Under the pieces are notes generated by a model. It ran no database searches, had not been told where the DNA came from, and saw nothing but the letters and a program-made list of their open reading frames with translations. The translations under genes and the position numbers were made by a program. From Trueperella bonasi (lineage in GTDB: Bacteria > Actinomycetota > Actinomycetes > Actinomycetales > Actinomycetaceae), in contig NZ_JAUSQX010000001.1 in assembly GCF_030811535.1 (NCBI RefSeq), positions 868,001-932,000 of the forward strand: DNA of 64,000 nucleotides. Reading direction: 5' to 3'. Shown piece after piece: positions 8,668 to 16,177 of this stretch (the stretch's first letter is position 1; the number at the start of each line of letters is the position of its first letter).

Positions 8668-9929
8668 AAGTCAATAATCTTTACCGCGTCCCCTTCGGCC
8701 ACCGCCTCCACATCCGCTTCCACGACGGCGAGCACATCTGCGGCGTGCATCGCTGCCACGAGGTGCGATCCGGAGCCGAGTTCGTGGACTGGTACAACGA
8801 CGGCGCCACCGCCATCTTCCTGCCACCCGGCTCCCGTCATCAGCTTTCCTGGCAGGAATTGGCGCCGCCCCGCCGAAGACCTCCACGACGCTCCGGCCCG
8901 GGCCATCGCACAACCGGGCGCTGCATCTACCAGGTCCTCGGGCTGGCCCAGAAGCCTGGTTAGGAATGGGCGTACGAACAGCCGGAAAGAAACCGCTACT
9001 GACACCGGGTTGCCGGGCACCGCAATTACCGGAATGTCACCGGCGAGCCCGTGCCCCTGGGGCTTACCCGGCTGCATGGTCACTTTTTCGAAGGTCCAGT
9101 CGTGCGCCAGGCCATATTCCTTGACCGGGTCAAACGCCCCCATTGACACTCCGCCAGAGGTAACGATTAGGTCCACGTCCACAGGTAGGGCGGCCCCAAA
9201 TTCTTCGGCCGTGTCCGCAACCGTTCGTACAACCGTGGGTTCACCCCCGGCCTTGCGCACCAGAGTGGCGAGTAGCGTGGAGTTGGAATCCGGAATCATT
9301 CCCGGGCCGGGCTCCTTCCCGGGTGCAGTCAGTTCGGCGCCGGTGGAAAGCACGGCGACGCGCGGCTTCCGCCTGACTTCCACCTCGCCATAGCCGATCG
9401 AGGCAAGTGCCGATAGTGCGCGCGGCCCGAGCACCGTACCCGCCTCGATTGCGCGGGTGCCTGCCGTCAGGTCCTCTCCCGCGAAGCGTACATTCGCCTG
9501 CGGTTTTGGTCGCGCATCAATCCGCACCCGGCGCGGCATGGCTGACGCGCCGCGCGGTGCATCCGTGTCCTCAACCTTCACGACGGCGTCCGCCCATTTC
9601 GGTACTGGAGCGCCCGTCATGATCCGCGCGGCGATCGGCAAACCGCCCTCCCGCAGCTCGGCATCGCCAAGGCTGCGCTCCTGCCCGACAACCCCGGCTG
9701 CCACGTCTTCAACGACGGCGAACTCCCACGGCCCCTCTCCCCGAAAATCTTCACCTCGCACAGCAAAGCCGTCCATGGCCGAGTTATCGAAGGGCGGCAC
9801 GTCCAACTTGGCGATCGCGTCGTGGGCGAGCGTGCGCCCAAGCCCGTCCGCGAGCGCAACAGCTTCAGTGCCTAACGTGGCGTGGGGCAGGTTGTCGTAA
9901 ATCAGTTGACGATATTCTTCTGGAGTCAT
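8664..9929 (-). CDS. moeA: Molybdopterin molybdenumtransferase MoeA
   Basis: A 421-residue protein, normal length. It inserts molybdate into adenylated molybdopterin. Seen: the N-terminal LADGLGRTLAHDA and DVPPFDNSAMDGFAVRG segments typical of MoeA, the central MoCF domain with VAVLSTGAEL and VTSGGVSMG, and a C-terminal domain IV. AAGGA precedes the ATG. It follows moaC by 63 bases on the same strand and is probably co-transcribed with it. Confidence 0.95.
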   Translation of the reverse strand: MTPEEYRQLIYDNLPHATLGTEAVALADGLGRTLAHDAIAKLDVPPFDNSAMDGFAVRGEDFRGEGPWEFAVVEDVAAGVVGQERSLGDAELREGGLPIAARIMTGAPVPKWADAVVKVEDTDAPRGASAMPRRVRIDARPKPQANVRFAGEDLTAGTRAIEAGTVLGPRALSALASIGYGEVEVRRKPRVAVLSTGAELTAPGKEPGPGMIPDSNSTLLATLVRKAGGEPTVVRTVADTAEEFGAALPVDVDLIVTSGGVSMGAFDPVKEYGLAHDWTFEKVTMQPGKPQGHGLAGDIPVIAVPGNPVSVAVSFRLFVRPFLTRLLGQPEDLVDAAPGCAMARAGASWRSSAGRRQFLPGKLMTGAGWQEDGGGAVVVPVHELGSGSHLVAAMHAADVLAVVEADVEAVAEGDAVKIIDF

Positions 9930-9992
9930 AATTTTCCTTAACCGCTTGGCGGGTTGTAGCCGTAGCGCTGTAACAACTGGCAGACGGCGTCG

Positions 9993-10490
9993 CTATGCCT
10001 GAACGGCCCGGTCCGTTTCGAAGCCGGGGCGCTCCCACGTGCCAGAACGCCCACCGGACTTGCGGGTAATCACGAGGTCGGTGATCGCGGCCGAACGGTC
10101 CACGCCCTTGACCATGTCAACCACCGTGAGAGCCGCTACTGACGCGGCGGTCAGGGCCTCCATTTCCACACCCGTGCGGTCAGCGGTCCGCACGGTGGTC
10201 CGGATCATGACGTGGTCTTCAGCAAGTTCGAGATCCACCTCGGCGCCGTGCACCCCGATCGTGTGCGCAAGTGGCAACAGATCGGGCACCCGTTTAGCGG
10301 CACTTATGCCGGCAACTCGCGCAACCGCCAACACGTCACCTTTTGGCACCCGCCCGTCATGCAAAGCTTCCATCACCGTCGGCGAAACCAGAACTTTTGC
10401 CTGTGCACTGGCCGATCGAATGGTGGGCTGCTTGGCTGTCACATCAACCATCCAAACCTTGCCCTCAGAATTGAGGTGGGGAAATTTCAT
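9993..10490 (-). CDS. moaC: Cyclic pyranopterin monophosphate synthase MoaC
   Basis: A 165-residue protein; the start at 10490 (MKFPHLN) is chosen because AGGAG lies five bases upstream. It acts with MoaA to convert GTP to cPMP. Conserved MoaC segments are VWMVDVTAKQPT, LLPLAHTIG with the catalytic His, GVEMEALTAASVAALTVVDM and the C-terminal KSGGRSG. It is transcribed divergently from moaE, with a near-perfect palindrome in between. Confidence 0.95.
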   Translation of the reverse strand: MKFPHLNSEGKVWMVDVTAKQPTIRSASAQAKVLVSPTVMEALHDGRVPKGDVLAVARVAGISAAKRVPDLLPLAHTIGVHGAEVDLELAEDHVMIRTTVRTADRTGVEMEALTAASVAALTVVDMVKGVDRSAAITDLVITRKSGGRSGTWERPGFETDRAVQA

Positions 10491-10506
10491 GGCGCTCCTC
10501 TCGCTA

Positions 10507-10528
10507 ACGTTAACCATCATGTTAATGT
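10507..10528. promoter_or_regulatory. Palindromic operator candidate between moaC and moaE
   Basis: ACGTTAAC, six-base spacer, GTTAATGT: 8-bp arms with one mismatch, centred 27 bases from moaC and about 42 bases from moaE. The position between divergent genes suits a shared repressor or activator site. The binding protein is unknown; the HTH regulator at 12859-13575 is a neighbouring candidate. Confidence 0.55.
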
Positions 10529-10559
10529 GATCTGCGAGCTTACCGGAAGGGGCCATTCA

Positions 10560-10985
10560 ATGAGTACGCAAATTGGCGCAACGGGCGTCCAAGACACGCC
10601 ATTAAACACCGCAGACGTCAGCCGCAGCGTCCGCACGGATACCTCGGGCGCGCTCGTCGTTTTCGAAGGTATCGTGCGCAATCACGACGACGGCCGCTCG
10701 GTTCGCGGAATTGAATATTCGGCACACCCGTCAGCAGGTCGCGTCGTTGGCGAGGTGGCTGAAGAGGTTGCCGAGCGCCATCCCGAGTGCAAAGTCGCGG
10801 TGGTGCATCGGGTGGGCGAACTGGGAATCGGCGAGTTGGCGATGGTCGCAGCGGTGTCAAGCGCGCATAGGGCCGCCTCGTTCGCTGCAATATCAGACTT
10901 GGTAGATACTGTAAAAGAGCGGCTTCCCGTGTGGAAACGGCAAGTATTTACCGACGGTAGCGACGAATGGGTGGGCAGCGCCTAA
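10560..10985 (+). CDS. moaE: Molybdopterin synthase catalytic subunit MoaE
   Basis: A 141-residue protein. MoaE transfers sulfur from MoaD thiocarboxylate to cPMP. Seen: GALVVFEGIVRNHDDGR (the early MoaE core), IEYSAHPSAG, the VVHRVGELGIGE strand and the VKERLPVWKRQ end with the catalytic Lys region. ATG at 10560 follows GGAAGGGG. The upstream open frame belongs to the antisense of moaC and was ignored. Its stop overlaps convergent moaA by four bases. MoaD is not beside it but at 25.5 kb. Confidence 0.95.
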   Translation: MSTQIGATGVQDTPLNTADVSRSVRTDTSGALVVFEGIVRNHDDGRSVRGIEYSAHPSAGRVVGEVAEEVAERHPECKVAVVHRVGELGIGELAMVAAVSSAHRAASFAAISDLVDTVKERLPVWKRQVFTDGSDEWVGSA

Positions 10986-12019
10986 CCACCAATTTCGGAC
11001 ATGTACCGATCGGGATAGACGAAGCCCGGATCGTCGATCCCGTGCCCGGGCGTTTTCTCCCACATCGCATCCGCCCACAGGTGCGCCAATTCAAGATCCG
11101 TGGCACCCGCCCGCATCGGTTCGCGCAGATCCGTTTCTTCGTTGGCAAACAGGCAGCTGCGAATCTGGCCATCAGCGGTGATCCGCGTACGATCACACGT
11201 ACCGCAAAACGGCTTGGTCACCGACGCTATAACGCCCACTGTTCCACCCGGATGATCCTCGCCCGGGGCAACGTTCCACAGCTGTGCCGGCGCCGAAAGG
11301 TCCGTCCGCGGCGCTTCGCTGAGCTCAAATTCCTCGGAAAGGAATTCCAAAATTTCGTCCTGAGGCACCATGTTTGCTCTCGACCATGATTCGCGTGGCC
11401 CGAGAGGCATATGCTCAATAATCCGTAACTGCGCACCGGCCTGCAGAGCGTAGCGCAGCAAATCTTTCAGGCCGGCGTCGTTCACGCCCCGCATTGCCAC
11501 GGCGTTGATCTTCACTGGCGTTAGCCCCGCCGCGCGCGCGGCATCAATGCCAAGAAACACATCGTGCAGCCGATCGCGGTGAGAAATGTGCTTATAAACT
11601 TGCGGATCCACAGAATCCATCGAAACGTTCACCCGGTTTAAGCCGGCCTGCGCGAGCGCGTGTGCCTTCTTATCCAAGCCGAGCGCATTGGTAGTCAGCG
11701 AAAGCTCGGGGGGCCGCCTAAGTGCGGTGCGAAGCGAACTGGCATAGGAAATAATGTCGATCAGCGAACGCCTGAGCAGCGGCTCCCCGCCAGTAAATCT
11801 GATCTCTTCAATACCGAGCATGGTGACGCCGATCCGCAACAGTCGCTTTACTTCGGCATCGCTGAGCGTCTGATCCGTCGGCAACCAATCAAGCCCTTCG
11901 GGAGGCATGCAATACGAGCACCGCAAATTACACCTGTCGGTCAGCGATACCCGTAAATCGCGCGCGACGCGACCCCACCGGTCCCGAAGTTCAAGTTGCC
12001 GTATTTGCTCAGTCGTCAT
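10982..12019 (-). CDS. moaA: GTP 3',8-cyclase, radical SAM enzyme MoaA
   Basis: A 345-residue protein. The radical-SAM motif CNLRCSYC lies near residue 24, and the second cluster cysteines are in CGTCDRTRITADGQIRSC. The protein ends in Gly-Gly (MSEIGG), the conserved functional MoaA tail. Start chosen at ATG 12019; a TAGAAT element lies eight bases upstream, so the message may have almost no leader. Catalyses the first step of molybdenum-cofactor synthesis, with MoaC. Confidence 0.96.
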   Translation of the reverse strand: MTTEQIRQLELRDRWGRVARDLRVSLTDRCNLRCSYCMPPEGLDWLPTDQTLSDAEVKRLLRIGVTMLGIEEIRFTGGEPLLRRSLIDIISYASSLRTALRRPPELSLTTNALGLDKKAHALAQAGLNRVNVSMDSVDPQVYKHISHRDRLHDVFLGIDAARAAGLTPVKINAVAMRGVNDAGLKDLLRYALQAGAQLRIIEHMPLGPRESWSRANMVPQDEILEFLSEEFELSEAPRTDLSAPAQLWNVAPGEDHPGGTVGVIASVTKPFCGTCDRTRITADGQIRSCLFANEETDLREPMRAGATDLELAHLWADAMWEKTPGHGIDDPGFVYPDRYMSEIGG

Positions 12020-12147
12020 ACTCAACCATTCTACCGGGCTGGCCAACACGTTGCCCAGCGCCCAATGCTCCACCACGTTACGGGCCACGCTAGAATCTTG
12101 CAACAGATCCTATTCGGGCGCAGCACGCAAAAGGTGGAGTGGGTGAA

Positions 12148-12762
12148 ATGGTAGAACGTATTTCAGGAATAGTCATCCTCGCCGGCGGCACGGCCCTCCG
12201 CCTTGGCGGCGTTTCCAAACCTGATTTCAACGTTGGCGGCAAGCGCCTGATCGACATCCTTTTCAACCAGCTTGATGTGCTCGGCTTGACCGGGCAGCGC
12301 GTCGTCGTCGCCCCAAGCGACGTCGACGTTCCACCCGGCGTAAAACTCACCCTGGAAGACCCGCCTCGCGGTGGCCCACTGGCTGGAATCGGCGCGGGCC
12401 TAGCAGCCCTCGACTTCGGCGAGGACGATCTGATTGCGCTTGCCACGTGTGACGCCCCGCTCGCGGTACGACTTTTACCCAGGCTGGCCCGCACGCTCAC
12501 CAACCAGCGACCCAGCCGCACGAACATTGCGAACCAGTACGACGGCGTCGTCCCCGTTAACGCACAGAACTGGCCACTTTATACCCACGGCCTCTACCGC
12601 GGTCAAGCACTGCAATCGCTCAGCTTCACGCGCAACGGCAGCGTGCGCCGCGAGTTTGAAACCCTCAAGCTCGCCCAGATTATCGACGACAACCTGTGCA
12701 TCGACGTCGACGAAGCTGCCGACGCACAAGCGCTCTTAGCCCGCCTGAAAAACTTGCAATAA
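12148..12762 (+). CDS. mobA: Molybdenum cofactor guanylyltransferase MobA
   Basis: A 204-residue nucleotidyltransferase-fold protein. It attaches GMP to the molybdenum cofactor to give MGD. Seen: IVILAGGTALRLGGVSKPDF (GTP-binding loop and Lys), PPRGGPLAGIGAGLA, and ATCDAPLAVR with the metal-binding Asp. ATG 12148 is preferred over GTG 12139 because AAGGTGGA sits at a usable distance from the ATG. It suggests that MGD-type (DMSO-reductase family) enzymes exist elsewhere in this genome. Confidence 0.88.
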   Translation: MVERISGIVILAGGTALRLGGVSKPDFNVGGKRLIDILFNQLDVLGLTGQRVVVAPSDVDVPPGVKLTLEDPPRGGPLAGIGAGLAALDFGEDDLIALATCDAPLAVRLLPRLARTLTNQRPSRTNIANQYDGVVPVNAQNWPLYTHGLYRGQALQSLSFTRNGSVRREFETLKLAQIIDDNLCIDVDEAADAQALLARLKNLQ

Positions 12763-12858
12763 TTCGGCGAGTTTGGCCGCAAACGGCCGTAAGTCCCGTG
12801 AAATAATTCTGAGTGGCAATAGCATCGACAACAGAAACCAACCTGATCGGAGCTGACA

Positions 12859-13575
12859 GTGGTCGAACATCGAGCGCCTATGACTGCGGGAGCAATCTAC
12901 GCTTCCATCGCCTCGCTCTCACCCGCCCAGCAAACGATGCTGACGGAAATCGCAAAATACACCAAACCAGTCACGGTAACCCAACTGGCCGATAGCCTCG
13001 GCCTCCACCCCAATTCCGTACGCGCCACCCTCGACTCGCTCTCAAGAATCCAACTAATCGGCCGGCAAGTCATCAAATCCGGTGGCCGCGGGCGCCCGTC
13101 GTGGGGGTATTACACACTTGCCCCCGACACCGAGTCCTTCGCCTCACACCAAATGGTTGAGCTAACCAATATTTTCTGTGACGCGATCCGGAAATACGCC
13201 GAAAATCCCGAAACTGAAGCCCGCCGAATCGGCCGCAAATGGGGAGAACGCGTCATCGACCATCTCGTGGAGCAGGGTGAGATCACCGGCACCACCCTCG
13301 ATTTCGAGGCACAGATTTCTCAGCTACGAGTGCTCTACACCTCGCTAGGAACCTCGGCAACGATCAATCGCGACAACCCGGATGAGATCGACCTCCACTC
13401 GTGCCCATTCGTCAACCGGCACGGTGAAGTAGACCCGCTGGTATGCGTGATGCATAGCGGCATGATCAGCCGCGTCATGGAAGAAAATGATGGCACGGTG
13501 ATAGGCGGGCAACTATATCCGATGGACCTGCCGGGCATCTGCAAAATCAAAGTTGAAACTACTCCCGCCCGGTAA
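12859..13575 (+). CDS. Winged-HTH regulator with SufR-like cysteine set
   Basis: A 238-residue protein. Residues about 20-90 form an ArsR/DeoR-like winged helix (VTQLADSLGLHPNSVRATLDSL, then the wing SGGRGRPSWGYY). The C-terminal half carries CPF (Cys182), LVCVMH (Cys196, His199) and GIC (Cys228), the arrangement of Fe-S or metal-sensing actinobacterial regulators resembling SufR. The GTG start has GGAG six bases upstream. Its position directly behind the cofactor genes suggests it senses iron-sulfur or redox status and may control them; this is inference. Confidence 0.8.
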   Translation: MVEHRAPMTAGAIYASIASLSPAQQTMLTEIAKYTKPVTVTQLADSLGLHPNSVRATLDSLSRIQLIGRQVIKSGGRGRPSWGYYTLAPDTESFASHQMVELTNIFCDAIRKYAENPETEARRIGRKWGERVIDHLVEQGEITGTTLDFEAQISQLRVLYTSLGTSATINRDNPDEIDLHSCPFVNRHGEVDPLVCVMHSGMISRVMEENDGTVIGGQLYPMDLPGICKIKVETTPAR

Positions 13576-13576
13576 A

Positions 13577-14803
13577 TCAGCTATCAATGCCGCTTGGGAA
13601 GCTGTACTCCTCGCCGTCGCTAAACGATGCGGTAGCGATGGGCTCGGTTAAATCGATCGCGACCTCGACAAACTGTTGCACATCTGAGGAGCTCGACACA
13701 CGATAGTTCAAACGCTCATTTTCTTTGTGGTGGATCTCGATCCGGCCATCCACAAGCCAAGCGTGCCGACGGCGCAGGCTGATGAGCGTTCGATAGTGAT
13801 CAAACATCCAGCAGCCAAGCTCGGCAAGCTCGGCGGGCGATGGAGGAAGCGGCCCGCGGATAGGATCATCGGCAGCCACCCCGGTTCCTTTCTCACCGCG
13901 GAATGCTTGCTCATCACCCTGATACACGGATGGGATTCCCGGCAGCGTGAACAGGATCATCGCGGCAATTGCGGCGCCGTCGTCGCCAACAATCGAGGCA
14001 ATACGATCGACGTCGTGATTGCCGACGAACGTTTGCATCGGCGCGGTGGCGCTAAATTCTGCGTGCCGTTCGAGGGCGTGGGCGAGCTCCCACAGGTTAC
14101 GATCTTTCAGCGAGCTCCAGATGCCTTTCCACAGCTCATATTGGGTGACCGTGTCAAGGCCGCCCTCCGTGATCAGCGCGGTGTAATCACCGTGGATGAT
14201 TTCGCCGAGGAAGACGGCGTTCGGGAAGCGTTCGCGCACACGGTTCGTGACGGTGGCCCAGAACGTGTTCGGCACGGCGTAGGCGACGTCGAGGCGCCAT
14301 CCCGCGATACCGCGCTCGAGCCAATATTCCATCACGTCAACAGTGAGATCGGCGGTGGCCGGGTTTGTGTGGTCGAACTCCGCGAGGTCAAGATGGCCTT
14401 CCCAGTGCTGCGGGAAGCCATCATCCGCCACGAGAACCGGGGAGGGATCGCCGTTTAATGCCGCGCGGGTGAGCGGGTGTTGCACGCCAACGTGGTTAAA
14501 GACGCCGTCGAGGATAATCTCCAGCCCGCGCGTTGAGCATTGCTCAACGAGCCAAGCAAAATCTTCGTTTGAGCCCAGGCGCGGATCAATCCGGAAGTGA
14601 TCCGTGGTGTCATAGCCGTGAGTGGTCGATTGGAACAGTGGGCCAAATAGCAAGCCGTTACATCCGAGTTCGACGGCGTAGTCTAGCCACGGTTCGAGAC
14701 GGCGTAGCCGAGCGGTTTCGCCGTCGTCTGGGAACTCTGGGCGGATGGGGGCGCCAAGCGCACCGAGAGGGTAGACGTGCCACCAAATGGCATGTTCAAG
14801 CAC
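13577..14803 (-). CDS. GH13 alpha-amylase-family glycosidase
   Basis: A 408-residue cytoplasmic protein, no signal peptide. GH13 motifs are complete: DGVFNHVG, GWRLDVA with nucleophile Asp172, FLGEIIHG with acid/base Glu201, and GNHDVDR with His263-Asp264. The protein is short for an amylase and has a brief C-terminal beta domain. GTG at 14803 is chosen because GGAGGAG is six bases upstream. Substrate is uncertain (maltodextrin or related alpha-glucan). It is convergent with the HTH gene, separated by one base. Confidence 0.88.
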   Translation of the reverse strand: MLEHAIWWHVYPLGALGAPIRPEFPDDGETARLRRLEPWLDYAVELGCNGLLFGPLFQSTTHGYDTTDHFRIDPRLGSNEDFAWLVEQCSTRGLEIILDGVFNHVGVQHPLTRAALNGDPSPVLVADDGFPQHWEGHLDLAEFDHTNPATADLTVDVMEYWLERGIAGWRLDVAYAVPNTFWATVTNRVRERFPNAVFLGEIIHGDYTALITEGGLDTVTQYELWKGIWSSLKDRNLWELAHALERHAEFSATAPMQTFVGNHDVDRIASIVGDDGAAIAAMILFTLPGIPSVYQGDEQAFRGEKGTGVAADDPIRGPLPPSPAELAELGCWMFDHYRTLISLRRRHAWLVDGRIEIHHKENERLNYRVSSSSDVQQFVEVAIDLTEPIATASFSDGEEYSFPSGIDS

Positions 14804-14905
14804 GGAAATCTCCTCCAATGACGCGGCTGCAAAACCGCCGCGTGGGTCGTTCCCCATAGCCTATCCTGTATAAGCCCGCCCTGGCCCGTCGGGTGAGTGT
14901 GAAAA

Positions 14906-14941
14906 CAAAAATCCCGCGGCACGAACATCCGTACCGCGGGA
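14906..14941 (-). terminator. Terminator of tRNA-Pro
   Basis: Stem CCCGCGG/CCGCGGG with an imperfect inner extension, followed on the minus strand by a T-rich run (ATTTTTGTTTTC). It begins immediately beyond the encoded CCA of tRNA-Pro. Confidence 0.85.
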
Positions 14942-14943
14942 GA

Positions 14944-15020
<77 letters not shown>

Positions 15021-15090
15021 GTGTGCAAACCAACTCAATCATGATAACGAACGGGCTCACTATTCCGAAATCCCTCGAGGCACTGCGCTT

Positions 15091-15165
15091 GAGTTCACAT
15101 GGCCCAGGTTGACACGGCTCACGTTCACAGGGCCCAAGTTTGCATAGTCCGAGTTCGCTGCCGGC
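15091..15165 (-). repeat. Five 15-bp tandem units, pentapeptide-repeat-like, in frame behind the metallophosphoesterase stop
   Basis: Five consecutive 15-bp units, plus-strand consensus about ARGTTCACAKGGCCC. On the minus strand, in the frame of the upstream metallophosphoesterase but after its TAG, they read [25 protein letters not shown], close to the A(D/N)Lxx pentapeptide-repeat rule. The in-frame extension after the TAG is about 40 codons long and ends in TAG TGA near 15060. It could be a decayed C-terminal tail or a read-through extension. Confidence 0.7.
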
Positions 15166-15176
15166 AATGCCCTGTT

Positions 15177-16172
15177 CTAGCTGGCTCCACCAACCGGAAC
15201 AACGTCGATAAGAATTGCCTCGGGTGGGCAAAAAGTCCGCAAAGGCATGTACGTGGCCGTGCCGATGCCAGCAGATACCTGTACCCATGCCGAACCGGGC
15301 TTGTCCTTCACTATCACAGCTCCATCACCCGTAATATGCACGGGCTCACCGGCATCGGAATTTTCCTCCATCGGCCATGGAAACAGCCCAGAAGCGAGCG
15401 CTGGATCAAGATCGCAATTCGACACCAACGCGCGCCCGCCCGGCAGGCAAATCTGCCCGCCGTGAGTGTGCCCGGCGAAAATCATGGAACAACCGTCCGC
15501 CACCATCTCGTCCAAAATTCCCGTATACGGCGCGTGGGTTACCCCAATGCGCACGTGGGGACCTTCTGGTTCTTCCCAGGTCTGTTTTTCCGGAAACCTG
15601 TTGTAGTGGATGTGCGGATCGTCAACCCCCACGAAGTCTAAGGTCCACCCAGCAACCTCCAGACGAGCGCGCCCATTATTTAAGTCCACCCATCCGCGCC
15701 GCGTTAGCGCCGAACGCAACTCGCGCCAGTCAAGGCGCTCGTTATGTTTGGACGCCTTGCCGTTGAGCCCCCTATTCGACGGGCCGAGCAGGTAGCGGAA
15801 CGGATTCTTAAACACGGGCGCGTAATAGTCATTCGAACCGAAAACAAACACGCCTGGCAGATCTAAAAGAGGCCCCAGAGCATCGAGCACGGGTTCGCGG
15901 GCCTGGTCTTCCGCCAAAATATCACCGGTGACGACGACGAGGTCCGGCTTGGTATCACCCAGTGCGCGTAGGAAGTCAATTCGTTTAGAATGCCTGGCCA
16001 GCGCGTGAGTATCTGAAATGTGCAAGACCCGTACCGGAGCGACGTCTCCGGGCGTTAACACAGACCTGCGGCGTAACCGGTAACTGTGTGCGTGCACGAG
16101 CCCATAGGCTAGGCCGGCCGCCCCCGCACCCAGTACTGTGACGCCAAACCCGAGGAGAAGTTTTCTTTTCAC
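15177..16172 (-). CDS. Membrane-anchored metallophosphoesterase (Rv3683-like)
   Basis: A 331-residue calcineurin-like phosphoesterase with one N-terminal membrane segment (LLLGFGVTVLGAGAAGLAYG). Metal ligands are visible in ISDTHA, VTGDILAED, GSNDYY, VTHAPY and GHTHGGQI. The last motif is the YaeI/YkuE-like subfamily signature, whose members act on phospholipid or nucleotide phosphoesters. It starts five bases after ponA and forms an operon with it, as in mycobacteria (ponA2-Rv3683). Behind its TAG lies the in-frame pentapeptide-like repeat described separately. Confidence 0.92.
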   Translation of the reverse strand: MKRKLLLGFGVTVLGAGAAGLAYGLVHAHSYRLRRRSVLTPGDVAPVRVLHISDTHALARHSKRIDFLRALGDTKPDLVVVTGDILAEDQAREPVLDALGPLLDLPGVFVFGSNDYYAPVFKNPFRYLLGPSNRGLNGKASKHNERLDWRELRSALTRRGWVDLNNGRARLEVAGWTLDFVGVDDPHIHYNRFPEKQTWEEPEGPHVRIGVTHAPYTGILDEMVADGCSMIFAGHTHGGQICLPGGRALVSNCDLDPALASGLFPWPMEENSDAGEPVHITGDGAVIVKDKPGSAWVQVSAGIGTATYMPLRTFCPPEAILIDVVPVGGAS

Positions 16173-16177
16173 CGAAC

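Noticed and set aside
13727-14458. A 243-codon plus-strand frame within the GH13 gene
   Set aside because: Antisense of a protein with complete GH13 motifs.
15091-15165. CRISPR array
   Set aside because: Units are contiguous 15-mers without spacers; they translate as pentapeptide-like repeats.
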